In this document: piece by piece, positions 55,952 through 64,000 of the stretch
Layout of the letters: each line of letters opens with the position of its first letter
Position numbering within the stretch: position 1 is the stretch's first letter
NCBI RefSeq assembly: GCF_016907475.1
Contig: NZ_JAFBCA010000001.1
Coordinates: 1,488,001 to 1,552,000 of the forward strand
DNA from: Nocardioides cavernae
Lineage (GTDB): Bacteria > Actinomycetota > Actinomycetes > Propionibacteriales > Nocardioidaceae
Direction of reading: 5' to 3'
DNA length: 64,000 nt
Made by a program: the position numbers and the translations under genes
The notes under the pieces: generated by a model
Told to the model about the DNA's origin: nothing
The model's input: only the letters and a program-made list of their open reading frames with translations
The model's database searches: none

Positions 55952-57301
55952 GTGAGGCGTGACGCGGTGGTCGTGGGTGGCGGGATCGCCGGTCTGGTCG
56001 CGGCCCGGGGCATCGCCGCCACCGGCTGCGACGTCCTGCTGCTCGAGGGTTCGCCCCAGGTCGGCGGCAAGCTCCGCAGCGCGGAGGTCGCCGGACTGAC
56101 CGTCGACGTCGGCGCCGAGGCGATGCTCGCCCGTCGACCCGAGGGCCTGTCGCTCGCCGCCGAGCTCGGCGCCGAGGTGGTCCACCCGACGCCCGCGACG
56201 TCGGCGGTGTGGTCGCGCGGGTCCCTGCGCGCGATGCCGCGCTCGCTGATGGGCGTCCCCTTCGACCTCGACCAGCTCGCCGCCAGCGGTGTGCTCAGCC
56301 CCGAGGGCCTGGCGCGCGCGAGCGCCGAGGCCGCCACCACCGTCGACGACGACGTCTCCGTCGGCGACCTGGTCGCGGCACGGCTCGGCGACGAGCTCGT
56401 CGACCGCCTCGTCGAGCCGCTGCTCGGAGGCGTGTACGCCGGCCACGCCCACCACATCTCGGCGGCCGCGGCCGTGCCGCAGTTGCTCGCCATGGCCCGC
56501 CGCGGCAGCCTGCTCGAGCAGGCCTCAGGCGTGCCGGCCTCGGTCGCCCCGGTCTTCGCCGCCCTGCCCGGCGGGATGGGCCGAATGCCCGGCCTGGTCG
56601 CCGACGGCGGTGGCTTCGAGGTGCGCACCTCGGCGACCGTCCGCGCGCTGCGTCGTACGCCGTCGGGCTGGGCGCTGACCGTCGGCCCGACCACCAGCGC
56701 CGAGACGATCGAGGCCGACGTGGTCGTGCTCGCAACCCCCGCAGCAGCCACCGCCCGCCTCCTCGGCGAGGTGCTCCCGGACGCCGCGGCGGAGCTCGCC
56801 GCGGTCGACGCCGCCAGCGTCGCCGTCGTCACGCTGGCCTTCCGGGCCCAGGACGTCCCCGACGCGCTGTTCGACCGGTCCGGGTTCCTCGTGCCGCCCG
56901 TCGAGCGGCGCACCATCAAGGCCTCGACCTTCTCCTTCGCCAAGTGGGCGTGGGTGCGCGACCTCGACCGTGACGTCGTGGTGCTCCGCACCTCGCTCGG
57001 ACGTCACCGTGAGGAGGCCACCCTCCAGGCCGGTGACGAGGGGCTGGTGCGGGTGTCCCTCGCCGACCTCGCTGCCATGGCGGGCATCACCGCCCGGCCC
57101 GTCGACACCCACGTCCAGCGGTGGGGCGGCGCCCTGCCGCAGTACGCCGTCGGCCACCTCGACCGGGTCGCGCGGATCCGCGCCGCCGTCAGCGGACAGC
57201 CGGGGCTCGCGGTCTGCGGGGCGGCGTACGACGGTGTCGGCATCCCGGCGGTGATCGGCTCGGCCCGGCAGGCCGTGGCCTCGGTCACACGGGCAGAATG
57301 A
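55952..57301 (+). CDS. cgoX: Coproporphyrinogen III / protoporphyrinogen oxidase (HemY-type)
   Basis: A 449-residue FAD enzyme. [37 protein letters not shown] holds the dinucleotide motif, VDVGAEAML is the oxidase-type follow-up, and [18 protein letters not shown] and [14 protein letters not shown] close the domain. In actinobacteria this step oxidises coproporphyrinogen III to coproporphyrin III, ahead of iron insertion and HemQ. GTG start. hemQ begins 5 bases after its stop. Confidence 0.92.
   Translation: MRRDAVVVGGGIAGLVAARGIAATGCDVLLLEGSPQVGGKLRSAEVAGLTVDVGAEAMLARRPEGLSLAAELGAEVVHPTPATSAVWSRGSLRAMPRSLMGVPFDLDQLAASGVLSPEGLARASAEAATTVDDDVSVGDLVAARLGDELVDRLVEPLLGGVYAGHAHHISAAAAVPQLLAMARRGSLLEQASGVPASVAPVFAALPGGMGRMPGLVADGGGFEVRTSATVRALRRTPSGWALTVGPTTSAETIEADVVVLATPAAATARLLGEVLPDAAAELAAVDAASVAVVTLAFRAQDVPDALFDRSGFLVPPVERRTIKASTFSFAKWAWVRDLDRDVVVLRTSLGRHREEATLQAGDEGLVRVSLADLAAMAGITARPVDTHVQRWGGALPQYAVGHLDRVARIRAAVSGQPGLAVCGAAYDGVGIPAVIGSARQAVASVTRAE
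57294..57299 (+). promoter_or_regulatory. Possible internal -10 box of hemQ
   Basis: CAGAAT at the end of cgoX, 6 bases before ATG 57306, so hemQ may also have its own leaderless transcript. Confidence 0.35.
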
Positions 57302-57305
57302 CGGC

Positions 57306-58025
57306 ATGAGCGAGTCCACCGAGACGCAGTCCAACGCAGCCCGCACGCGGGAGCTCAACGACACCATCCGCTACACGATGTGGTCGGTCTTCCGGCTCCG
57401 CGACGTCCTGGGCGACGCCGCCGACCGCGCCGCCGAGGCGACCGACGTCGAGGCGCTCCTCGAGGTGCTGGCCGAGCAGGACGTCGTCGTGCGCGGCATC
57501 TACGACGTCAGCGGCCTGCGTGCCGATGCCGACGTCATGGTGTGGTGGCACGCCGCCGACTCCCAGCAGCTGCAGGGCGCCTACAACGCCTTCCGGCGCA
57601 CGGCCTTCGGCCGCCGCCTCGACCCGGTGTGGTCGCAGATGGCGCTGCACCGCCCGGCGGAGTTCAACAAGTCGCACATCCCGGCGTTCCTGGCCGACGA
57701 GGAGCCCCGCGCCCACGTGTGCGTCTACCCGTTCGTGCGGTCCTACGAGTGGTACCTCCTCGACGACGGCGAGCGTCGCCGGATGCTCGCCCAGCACGGC
57801 CAACAGGCTCGCGGCTATGCCGACGTGCGCGCCAACACCGTCGCCTCCTTCGCGCTCGGCGACTACGAGTGGATGCTCGCCTTCGAGGCCGACGAGCTGC
57901 ACCGGATCGTCGACCTGATGCGCGACCTGCGCGCGTCGGACGCTCGTCGCCACGTGCGCGAGGAGGTGCCGTTCTACACCGGCGCCCGGGTCACGCCGCA
58001 GGAGCTGCTCGACCGCCTGCCCTGA
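57306..58025 (+). CDS. hemQ: Coproheme decarboxylase HemQ (ChdC)
   Basis: A 239-residue member of the chlorite-dismutase-like family. It decarboxylates coproheme to heme b, the final step of the coproporphyrin-dependent pathway. [12 protein letters not shown] at the start, [18 protein letters not shown], the [18 protein letters not shown] segment with the catalytic Tyr, and the conserved [30 protein letters not shown]. The chlorite-dismutase distal Arg is absent, in line with HemQ. It directly follows cgoX. Confidence 0.94.
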   Translation: MSESTETQSNAARTRELNDTIRYTMWSVFRLRDVLGDAADRAAEATDVEALLEVLAEQDVVVRGIYDVSGLRADADVMVWWHAADSQQLQGAYNAFRRTAFGRRLDPVWSQMALHRPAEFNKSHIPAFLADEEPRAHVCVYPFVRSYEWYLLDDGERRRMLAQHGQQARGYADVRANTVASFALGDYEWMLAFEADELHRIVDLMRDLRASDARRHVREEVPFYTGARVTPQELLDRLP

Positions 58026-58069
58026 CGCGGCGCGCCGGGTGCTGGACATGGCTGCAGTCGTCGCTCTCG

Positions 58070-58096
58070 CAATGTAGAGTAAGTCACTCAACATTG
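58070..58096 (+). promoter_or_regulatory. Palindromic operator/promoter of the cysteine dioxygenase gene
   Basis: CAATGTAGAGT (58070-58080) and ACTCAACATTG (58086-58096) form an inverted repeat with 10 of 11 matches and a 5-base centre. The TAGAGT inside it (58075-58080) can be the -10, so a bound repressor would block it. AGGAGG at 58102-58107 serves ATG 58112. Confidence 0.6.
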
Positions 58097-58111
58097 TTCT
58101 CAGGAGGACCC

Positions 58112-58624
58112 ATGACCGCCACCTTCCCCGCCTCCCAGGCCCCCGCCGTCCGCTCGACGGGTCGTGCGTCGAGCCGCACGACCGACCGACGACAGGCTGC
58201 CCGCACCGCGCTGGCCGAGCACCTCGCCACCCATGACCCCCTCGCGCACGTCGACCTGACCGTCCCGGAGCGCACCTGGGCCCGCGTCGGGACCGGTGTC
58301 GGTGCCGACATCTGGCTGATCACCTGGCCCGCCGGCTCGAGCACCGGCTGGCACGACCACGGCTCGGCGAGCGGTGCCTTCGTCGTCCTCACGGGGTCGC
58401 TGACCGAGTACGTCTGGACCGGAGTTGCCACGGCCGGGACCCTCGGTGCGTCGTCGGTGCGCGAGTTCGACGGCAGCCACATCCACGACGTCGTCAACCA
58501 CGGCACCGAGACCGCCGTCTCCTTGCACTCCTACGCCCCGGGCCTGGCCGCGATGACGCGCTACGAGCTGGTCCGCGGACGGCTGCAGGTCACCAGCGTC
58601 GAGCAGCGCAGCGAGTCCTGGTGA
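58112..58624 (+). CDS. Cysteine dioxygenase-family protein
   Basis: A 170-residue cupin of the cysteine dioxygenase type. Metal ligands H81 and H83 (WHDHGSASGAF) and H125 (HIHDVVN), plus the catalytic-type H139-x-Y141 in SLHSYAPG, are all in place. It would oxidise cysteine to cysteine sulfinate, or act on another thiol. ATG 58112 follows a strong AGGAGG. The rhodanese gene overlaps its stop (GTGA), so the pair is one sulfur-oxidation unit. Confidence 0.87.
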   Translation: MTATFPASQAPAVRSTGRASSRTTDRRQAARTALAEHLATHDPLAHVDLTVPERTWARVGTGVGADIWLITWPAGSSTGWHDHGSASGAFVVLTGSLTEYVWTGVATAGTLGASSVREFDGSHIHDVVNHGTETAVSLHSYAPGLAAMTRYELVRGRLQVTSVEQRSESW

Positions 58625-59037
58625 GCACCGTCTCGAGCGTCCGGTACGACGGCATCGACGCCCTGCTCGCCGACGCGCGCAGCCGGCTGGAGCGGGTCGA
58701 CGTCGAGACCGCCTACCGGGAGGCGCTCGGGGGCGCGGTGCTCGTCGACATCCGCCCCGCGGCACAGCGGGCGGCCGAGGGGGAGGTGCACCCCGCGGTG
58801 GGTCCGCTGGTGGTCGAGCGCAACGTGCTCGAGTGGCGGTTCGACCCGCGCTCGGACGCGCGCCTGGAAGAGGCGTCGTACGACACCCGCATCCTGGTGC
58901 TGTGCCAGGAGGGCTACACCTCCAGCCTGGCCGCCGACGCGCTGCGCAGCCTCGGCCTCGACGCCACCGACGTGGTGGGCGGCTTCAAGGCGTGGCGCGA
59001 GGCGCACCTGCCGGTCGCGTGCCGCGGCGACGGCTGA
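58621..59037 (+). CDS. Rhodanese-like sulfurtransferase
   Basis: A 138-residue single-domain rhodanese. VLVDIRPAAQRAAEGEV is the early loop, and C95 in CQEGYTSS is the active-site cysteine; GGFKAWREAHLPV is the usual ending. It moves sulfur from a persulfide or thiosulfate to an acceptor. GTG 58621 overlaps the cysteine dioxygenase stop. The pairing with a thiol dioxygenase suggests handling of cysteine-derived sulfur. Confidence 0.9.
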   Translation: MSTVSSVRYDGIDALLADARSRLERVDVETAYREALGGAVLVDIRPAAQRAAEGEVHPAVGPLVVERNVLEWRFDPRSDARLEEASYDTRILVLCQEGYTSSLAADALRSLGLDATDVVGGFKAWREAHLPVACRGDG

Positions 59038-59075
59038 CCCCGGAACGGCCCCGACCGCAGTAGCGTCGGAGCATC

Positions 59076-59921
59076 ATGAGGATCCTCGCCGCTGCTGCCG
59101 TGCTGACCGTCCTGGGCGCCACCGCCTGCTCCACCGAGGCCGAGATGAGGGCCGTCGACCCCGCCTCCGGCTCCGATTCCGGTGCCGCCGCTGCGTCGTC
59201 GGGCGAGGCGCCGCAGCCGGTGCCCGACGGTGAGGTGCGCACGAGCGGCCTGGTCATGGTGATCGACGACGGCGACGGCCCGGAGCTGTGCCTGGGTGCC
59301 GTGGCGGAGTCCTACCCGCCCCAGTGCGGCGGCCCCGCGCTCGCCGACTTCGACTGGGGCGACGTGGGCTCCGAGGAGGCCTCCGGAGTGCGGTGGGGCT
59401 CCTACGCGCTGACCGGCACCTTCGACGGCTCCACTTTCACCGTCACCGACGCGATCCCCGCGGCCCTCTACGACACCATGGCCCAGCCCGAGGAGGAGCC
59501 GCTCGCCGCCGCGTGCGACGACCCGACCACGACCGACACCGCGAAGGCGACCCCGGAGGACATGGACGCCACGCTCGCCGCGGCCTCCGCGCTGCCGACG
59601 TACGCCTCCGCGTGGCTCACGGGCAACACGATCAACGTCGCCGTCACCGAGGATGCCGAGGGCGCCGAGGCCGAGCTGCGCAAGACGTGGGGCGGGATGC
59701 TCTGCGTGACCACCGTCGAGCGCACCGATGCCGACCTCAACGAGGTCAACCAGGAGCTTCAGGCCGCGCTCGGTGACCAGCTGCTGACCAGCGGCTCGAC
59801 GTCGCCCGACTCGCTCGACGCGCAGGTCGTGTTCGACGACGGGTCGATCCAGGAGTGGGCCGACGCGACGTACGGCGACGGGCTGGTGCGGATCAGCTCG
59901 TCGCTGGTCCCCGTGGAGTGA
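59076..59921 (+). CDS. Hypothetical lipoprotein
   Basis: A 281-residue lipoprotein: basic start, hydrophobic core and lipobox TAC (Cys near 18). The mature part has a short linker and a globular region with four Cys (CLGAV..., CGG, a middle Cys, and a late Cys), likely two disulfides. LVMVIDDGDGPELCLGAVAESYPPQCGGPAL resembles actinobacterial lipoproteins of unknown function. TAGCGT (59061-59066) is a possible -10. It is convergent with msrB; the two stop codons abut. Confidence 0.68.
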   Translation: MRILAAAAVLTVLGATACSTEAEMRAVDPASGSDSGAAAASSGEAPQPVPDGEVRTSGLVMVIDDGDGPELCLGAVAESYPPQCGGPALADFDWGDVGSEEASGVRWGSYALTGTFDGSTFTVTDAIPAALYDTMAQPEEEPLAAACDDPTTTDTAKATPEDMDATLAAASALPTYASAWLTGNTINVAVTEDAEGAEAELRKTWGGMLCVTTVERTDADLNEVNQELQAALGDQLLTSGSTSPDSLDAQVVFDDGSIQEWADATYGDGLVRISSSLVPVE

Positions 59922-60320
59922 CTACTTCTTCTCGTTGAGCGTGATGCTGATCGAGTTGATGCAGTAGCGGTCGCCGGTCGGCGTGCCGAAGCCGTCGGGG
60001 AAGACGTGGCCGAGGTGCGAGCCGCACGTCGCGCAGCGGACCTCCACGCGCTTCATGCCGTGGGCGTTGTCCTCGATGTACTCCACCGTGTCGGTCATCG
60101 GCTGGTAGAAGCTCGGCCAGCCGCAGCCGGAGTGGAACTTGGTGTCGCTGGTGAACAGCTCCGACCCGCAGGCCTTGCACGAGTAGGTGCCCTCGGTCTC
60201 GGTGTCGGTGTACTCCCCGGTGAACGCGCGCTCCGTGCCGGCCTGGCGGAGGACGGCGTACTCCTCCGGGTCGAGCTGCTCACGCCACTGCTCGTCGGTC
60301 TTCTGAACGTCGTAGGCCAT
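59922..60320 (-). CDS. msrB: Peptide-methionine (R)-S-oxide reductase MsrB
   Basis: A 132-residue MsrB that repairs oxidised methionine in proteins. Zinc ligands C48/C51 and C96/C99 (two CxxC pairs), GCGWPSF at 65-71, and catalytic C120 in RYCINS. Length is normal for the stand-alone form. Leaderless -10 TAAACT 6 bases upstream of ATG 60320. Confidence 0.96.
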   Translation of the reverse strand: MAYDVQKTDEQWREQLDPEEYAVLRQAGTERAFTGEYTDTETEGTYSCKACGSELFTSDTKFHSGCGWPSFYQPMTDTVEYIEDNAHGMKRVEVRCATCGSHLGHVFPDGFGTPTGDRYCINSISITLNEKK

Positions 60321-60326
60321 GGGGCC

Positions 60327-60332
60327 AGTTTA
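60327..60332 (-). promoter_or_regulatory. -10 box of a leaderless promoter (msrB)
   Basis: TAAACT on the minus strand, 6 bases before ATG 60320. Confidence 0.55.
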
Positions 60333-60359
60333 CGGAGGCGTTCCAGCGCGGCTCCCGGC

Positions 60360-60365
60360 TAGGGT
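60360..60365 (+). promoter_or_regulatory. -10 box of a leaderless promoter (LigD-type polymerase)
   Basis: TAGGGT, 6 bases before ATG 60372. Only 27 bases separate it from the msrB -10 on the other strand. Confidence 0.5.
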
Positions 60366-60371
60366 CAGGTC

Positions 60372-61457
60372 ATGGCAGCAGCGAAGCCGGTGATGGTCCA
60401 GGCCGGCGATCGGGAGGTTCGCGTCTCCTCGCCCGACCGGGTCGTCTACGAGGCGACCGACTCGACCGCCGAGGTCACCAAGCTGATGGTCGCGGAGTAC
60501 TTCGCGAGCGTCGAGGACGGCCTGATGCGCGCGTTGCGCGACCGGCCCACGGCGCTCGAGCGGTGGACGTCCGGCGTCCGTCCCGGGATGAAGCTCGCGA
60601 CCGGCCCGCAGGACCGCAACGCCGACGCGTTCTACCAGAAGCGGGTGCCCAAGGGGGCGCCCGACTACCTCGAGACCGCGACCATCACCTTCCCCTCCGG
60701 GCGCACGGCCGACGAGATCTGCCCGACCGAGATCGCCGTGCCGGTCTGGTGCGCCCACATGGGCACGCTGACCTTCCACCCGTGGCCGGTGCGCCGTGCT
60801 GACGTGGACCACCCGGACGAGCTGCGGATCGACCTCGACCCGCAGCCGGGCACGACGTTCGCTGACGCCGTACGCGTCGCCGGGGTCGCTCGCGAGCTGC
60901 TCGACGACCTCGGCATGACGGGCTTTGCGAAGACCTCGGGCAACCGCGGCATCCACGTCTACGTCCGGATCGAGCCGAAGTGGGACTTCGCAGCAGTCCG
61001 CCACGCCGCCATCGCCTTCGGCCGCGAGCTGGAGAAGCGTGACGACGGGGTGACGACCGCGTGGTGGAAGGAGGAACGCGGCGAGCGGATCTTCGTCGAC
61101 TTCAACCAGAACACCCGCGACCGGACGATCGCGTCGGCGTACTCCCTGCGTCCCATCGCCGGAGCTCCTGTGTCGACGCCGGTGACGTGGGACGAGCTCG
61201 CCGGCCTCACCTCGCCCGCCGACTTCAACCTGTTCACCGTCCCCGACCGGCTCGCCTCCGACGGCGACCCCTGGGCGGCGATCGACGACGTGCACCACTC
61301 GCTCCAGCCGCTCCTCGACCTCTGGGACGAGCACCCCGTCGAGCTGAACTTCCCGCCCGACCACCCCAAGATGCCCGGCGAGCCGCCCCGTGTGCAGCCG
61401 TCGAAGAAGGTCGAGTCCCACTGGGACGCCGACGGCAACCGGGTCGAAGGCACCTGA
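60372..61457 (+). CDS. Stand-alone LigD-type polymerase/primase (PolDom)
   Basis: A 361-residue archaeo-eukaryotic-primase-type polymerase domain as in the Pol part of LigD. Visible: YQKRVPKGAPDYLETATI, EICPTEIAVPVWCAHMGTLTFHPWPVR, the metal motif DLDPQPG (D154, D156), KTSGNRGIHVYVRI, and FVDFNQNTRDRTIASAYSLRP. It adds nucleotides at broken DNA ends or makes primers. No Ku or ligase gene is nearby in the window; some actinobacteria carry such domains apart from the ligase. Leaderless promoter. Confidence 0.9.
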   Translation: MAAAKPVMVQAGDREVRVSSPDRVVYEATDSTAEVTKLMVAEYFASVEDGLMRALRDRPTALERWTSGVRPGMKLATGPQDRNADAFYQKRVPKGAPDYLETATITFPSGRTADEICPTEIAVPVWCAHMGTLTFHPWPVRRADVDHPDELRIDLDPQPGTTFADAVRVAGVARELLDDLGMTGFAKTSGNRGIHVYVRIEPKWDFAAVRHAAIAFGRELEKRDDGVTTAWWKEERGERIFVDFNQNTRDRTIASAYSLRPIAGAPVSTPVTWDELAGLTSPADFNLFTVPDRLASDGDPWAAIDDVHHSLQPLLDLWDEHPVELNFPPDHPKMPGEPPRVQPSKKVESHWDADGNRVEGT

Positions 61458-61501
61458 GCGCTCGCCACGACGTACGCCGACACGCGGGCCAGCGGTGCCC
61501 C

Positions 61502-61531
61502 AGCCACATTCCGGGCCCAGGGAATGTGGCT
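61502..61531. terminator. Hairpin between convergent genes
   Basis: AGCCACATTCC (61502-61512) / GGAATGTGGCT (61521-61531), perfect 11-base stem with an 8-base loop. Works for either direction; no clear U-run. Confidence 0.65.
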
Positions 61532-61592
61532 CACGCACCGCTCGACAGGTGGGGTCCCGTGACGGTCGCTGCGCGACCTCCTCGCCCAGCGG

Positions 61593-64000
61593 TCACTGCT
61601 CCCAGGGGGCGGGGATCGGGAAGTACTGCTCGAGGAACTCGTGGAGCAGGCCGTCGGCGCGTTCCTCGTCGAAGGCGGCGAGGAGGTTGTCGGCGATGCA
61701 GAAGAAGTCGCGGTCGCGGCGGTGCATCTGCCGCAGCTGGACGGGCAGCTGCTGGTGGCCGAGGTCGACGTAGCCGTGGTGGGCGCCGGCGCGGAAGGCC
61801 TGGCCGGTGATCAGCCCGTAGGTCTGCGCGAACGACGACAGCATCGACAGGTCGGTCTCGGAGCGGAACGGCGCGTGCGTGGTGCGCTCGACCTCGGCCG
61901 GGAAGCGGGCGGCGATCTCCTCCAGCGTCGTACGCCGCTGCGGGTGCGGGCTGTGCATCATCGTGTGGGTCAGCGCGACCCCGAACGCGTCGGCGAGCAC
62001 GCGGCGGTTGTTCTGCGCCGCGGTCAGGTAGGGGCGGTCGTCGGTGCCGGGGAGGCCGATCGCGCGGTGGTCGGCGACGAAGGCGGCGTACTGGCCACCG
62101 GGACGGAAGAAGTGCTCGGGACGTCGCGGGCGCCCGAGGAAGACGTCGTCGTTGACGTAGACGAAGTGCTCGGCGAGGTCGGGCACCGCGTGCAGACGGG
62201 TCTCGATCGCGTGCGAGCTGAAGGTCGGCAGCGCCGACTCCGGCAGGATCTCGCGGTGGTCGACGACCCGCACCCGGTCGTGCGTGGTGTCGAGCCACGA
62301 CGGGACCTGGCCGGCGGTGACCAGGTGGATCCGTCGCACCCACGGCGCGAAGAGGTGGATGCTGCGCATCGAGTAGCGCAGCTCGTCGCGGCTGCGGTAG
62401 CGCGAGGCGCCACCGGCGCGGGCGCTCGGGGTGCCGCCGAGCTCGCGGATCCGTTCGTCGCGGGCGGCGAGCCAGGCCTCGTCGTCGCCGTCGACCCACG
62501 TGTAGACGACGTCGACGTCGAAGCGGCAGTCGTCGATCGTCGGCAGCGCCATCACCTCGAGGGTCGGCACCTCGACGTCCTCGACCGTGATGGTGGTGCG
62601 GGGCGTGCCGGCGGGCACCCGGTCGCCGTAGCGGTTCGGGCCGGGCGCGAGCAGGTCGCCGTCAGGCGACTCCTCCCAGAACTGCACGCCGACCTCGACG
62701 CCCTCCCCGAGCACGCCGTCGTGCCCGCCGCGCATCGGCCACGGCTCGAGGAAGAGCGTCGCCGTGCGGGTGCGGGCGAGCTCCTCGGTCATCACCGCGA
62801 CGGTGCCGCGGCGCTCTGGCCAGCCGCGCTCGGCCGGGTCGCGCACCGACAGCCAGTCGGGCACCGACCCGGTGGCCAGCGCGGACAGGAATGCGCTGCG
62901 GCGTGACGACGGGACGACCACCACGGGGTGCGGGTCGAGCCCGCGGGCCGGCACCACGAACCAGCCCTCGCCGGTCGTGGCGGCCGCGGACGTGAGCGCC
63001 CGCAGGGACGTCGTACGCGCCTGGGCCGGGGTGACGCCCGCGGCCCCGGTGGTCTCGGGCAGGTCGCCGAGCGGACCGGGGCGGAGGCCGTGCAGCACCC
63101 GGCGCGGGGCGAGCGGGTCGGCGCGGCGCGCGACCGCGGTGCGGAAGGTCGCGACCCACTGCCGGGCCAGCACCTCGCCGTCCCAGCGGTGCGAGCGCTC
63201 CAGCGCGGCGGCGCCGATGCTGCTGCGCAGGTCGTCGTCGGTGGCGATCCGGAGCATCGCGGCGGCGAGGGCCGCCTTGGACGCCGGCGGCACGAGGAGC
63301 CCGTCGACGTCGTGGGTGATCATCTCGCGTGGGCCGGACGGGCAGTCGTACGACACCGGGGGCACGCCCGCCGACATCGCCTCCTGCAGGACGAGCGGGT
63401 AGCCCTCGCCGCGGGAGGCGAGGACGGCCACGCTCGTGCGCGCCCACTCGACGGCGAGGTCATCGGTCGAGCCGGGGAGGCGGACGCGGTCCTCGAGCCC
63501 GAGCTTGCGCACCTGCGCGGCGAGGTTGTCGGCGCGGGGCCCGTCGCCCCAGATCGTGAGCGTCCAGCCCGGCAGCTGCTCGTGGATGCGCCAGAAGGCG
63601 CCGACGACGTGCTCGAACTGCTTCTCCGGCGCCAGCCGGCCGGCCGTGACGAACGTCTTCTGGTCGAGCAGGGAGCGCGGCTGCGGGTGCGAGGGCAGCG
63701 GGTTGGGGATGACCTGCAGCTCGGGGGCGGCGCCGCCGAGGCGTCCGGCCAGCCAGCGCGACATCGACTCCGTCAGCGAGACGACGACGTCGGCCCGCGG
63801 GGCGAACTGCAGCAGCGCGCCGAGGTCGTTGACCCGGCTCGAGGAGGCCCGGTGCTCCTGGTGCACCAGCGCGACGTCGGCGGGGGCGAGCTGGGCGACC
63901 ACCGCCAGCAGCTCCGGTGTGGTGGTGACGAGGACGTCGGCCTCGATGCTGCCGAGCGCCTCGCGCAGGGCGGCGTCGGTGAGGGCGTTGTAGAGGGCGT
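61593..64000 (-). CDS. Partial: GT4 glycosyltransferase fused to a Stealth (capsule phosphotransferase) domain
   Basis: The frame is open to the window edge, so the N-terminus is missing; about 800 residues are visible. The first part is a GT4 glycosyltransferase: QVIPNPLPSHPQPRSL, KTFVTAGRLAPEKQFEHVVGAFWRI, LASRGEGYPLVLQEAMSAGVPPV. The last 330 residues are a Stealth protein: VDVVYTWVDGDDEAWLAARD (CR1), RYRSRDELRYSMRSIHLFAPWVRRIHLVTAGQVPSWL (CR2), HFVYVNDDVFLGRP (CR3) and a CR4-type ending. Stealth proteins transfer sugar phosphates in capsule or cell-wall polymer synthesis. The fusion suggests two sequential steps of one glycopolymer. Confidence 0.88.
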   Translation of the reverse strand, partial: ALYNALTDAALREALGSIEADVLVTTTPELLAVVAQLAPADVALVHQEHRASSSRVNDLGALLQFAPRADVVVSLTESMSRWLAGRLGGAAPELQVIPNPLPSHPQPRSLLDQKTFVTAGRLAPEKQFEHVVGAFWRIHEQLPGWTLTIWGDGPRADNLAAQVRKLGLEDRVRLPGSTDDLAVEWARTSVAVLASRGEGYPLVLQEAMSAGVPPVSYDCPSGPREMITHDVDGLLVPPASKAALAAAMLRIATDDDLRSSIGAAALERSHRWDGEVLARQWVATFRTAVARRADPLAPRRVLHGLRPGPLGDLPETTGAAGVTPAQARTTSLRALTSAAATTGEGWFVVPARGLDPHPVVVVPSSRRSAFLSALATGSVPDWLSVRDPAERGWPERRGTVAVMTEELARTRTATLFLEPWPMRGGHDGVLGEGVEVGVQFWEESPDGDLLAPGPNRYGDRVPAGTPRTTITVEDVEVPTLEVMALPTIDDCRFDVDVVYTWVDGDDEAWLAARDERIRELGGTPSARAGGASRYRSRDELRYSMRSIHLFAPWVRRIHLVTAGQVPSWLDTTHDRVRVVDHREILPESALPTFSSHAIETRLHAVPDLAEHFVYVNDDVFLGRPRRPEHFFRPGGQYAAFVADHRAIGLPGTDDRPYLTAAQNNRRVLADAFGVALTHTMMHSPHPQRRTTLEEIAARFPAEVERTTHAPFRSETDLSMLSSFAQTYGLITGQAFRAGAHHGYVDLGHQQLPVQLRQMHRRDRDFFCIADNLLAAFDEERADGLLHEFLEQYFPIPAPWEQ

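Noticed and set aside
1..64000. Prophage, IS element or integrated plasmid
   Set aside because: No integrase, transposase, terminase or replication genes and no tRNA target sites were seen. The only mobile-looking items are the small palindromes.

Overview
The window comes from a GC-rich actinobacterial chromosome. Codon use is strongly GC3-biased. Four kinds of content point to Actinobacteria: a conservon (cvnABCD) operon, the coproporphyrin-type heme genes, DUF3000 and DUF742 proteins, and leaderless promoters (TAGGCT-type -10 boxes six bases before ATG/GTG). Nocardioides or another member of the Nocardioidaceae is the best guess from protein flavour. That is inference, since no rRNA lies in the window. 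I saw no tRNA, rRNA, prophage, IS element or CRISPR array.

Layout. 1-3545: small proteins, a DinB-fold protein, an Fe-S photolyase and a secreted metzincin-like protease. 3619-8730: a TetR regulator divergent from an SDR / saccharopine-dehydrogenase-like / acyl-CoA ligase operon, then a MOSC protein. 8740-11181: a WXG100-like protein, gluconate permease and gluconokinase. 11194-13392: a thioredoxin-reductase-like/methyltransferase fusion divergent from an XRE-cupin regulator. 13711-19311: the conservon, ending in a solute-binding lipoprotein. 19368-25071: Ca2+/H+ antiporter, small RelA/SpoT protein, lipoprotein, phosphodiester glycosidase and orphan DNA methyltransferase. 25143-35216: wax-ester synthase-like acyltransferase, GCS2 ligase, ThrE exporter, DUF402 protein, SDR, a two-component system, an ECF42 sigma factor with its DGPF partner, and a membrane protein. 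35401-41898: HrpA, an unknown protein, a candidate structured RNA, a PemK-like protein and a sugar-binding lipoprotein.

41918-61457: RNase D, DUF3000 and hemE, then about 11 kb that separates hemE from cgoX-hemQ. This stretch carries a LysR regulator, two DszC/SfnC-like monooxygenases, SfnG, SsuD, two flavin reductases and an MHS permease, which together look like an organosulfur (sulfone/sulfonate) desulfurisation system. DUF4349 and NYN proteins follow. Downstream of hemQ come a cysteine dioxygenase-rhodanese pair, a lipoprotein, MsrB and a stand-alone LigD-type polymerase. The window ends inside a GT4-Stealth glycosyl/phosphotransferase gene that runs off the edge.

Two non-coding themes stand out. 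First, a roughly 65-bp imperfect palindrome occurs three times, each time exactly at the junction of two co-transcribed genes. It supplies an ATG that overlaps the upstream stop codon. In one copy it forms a free 25-codon ORF with ATGA overlaps at both ends. Second, many intergenic gaps hold long inverted repeats, often tandem or concentric. Each site has its own arm sequence, and in one case the arms covary. One of them (39877-39967) has inner hairpins and a good -10 box and may be an expressed RNA.
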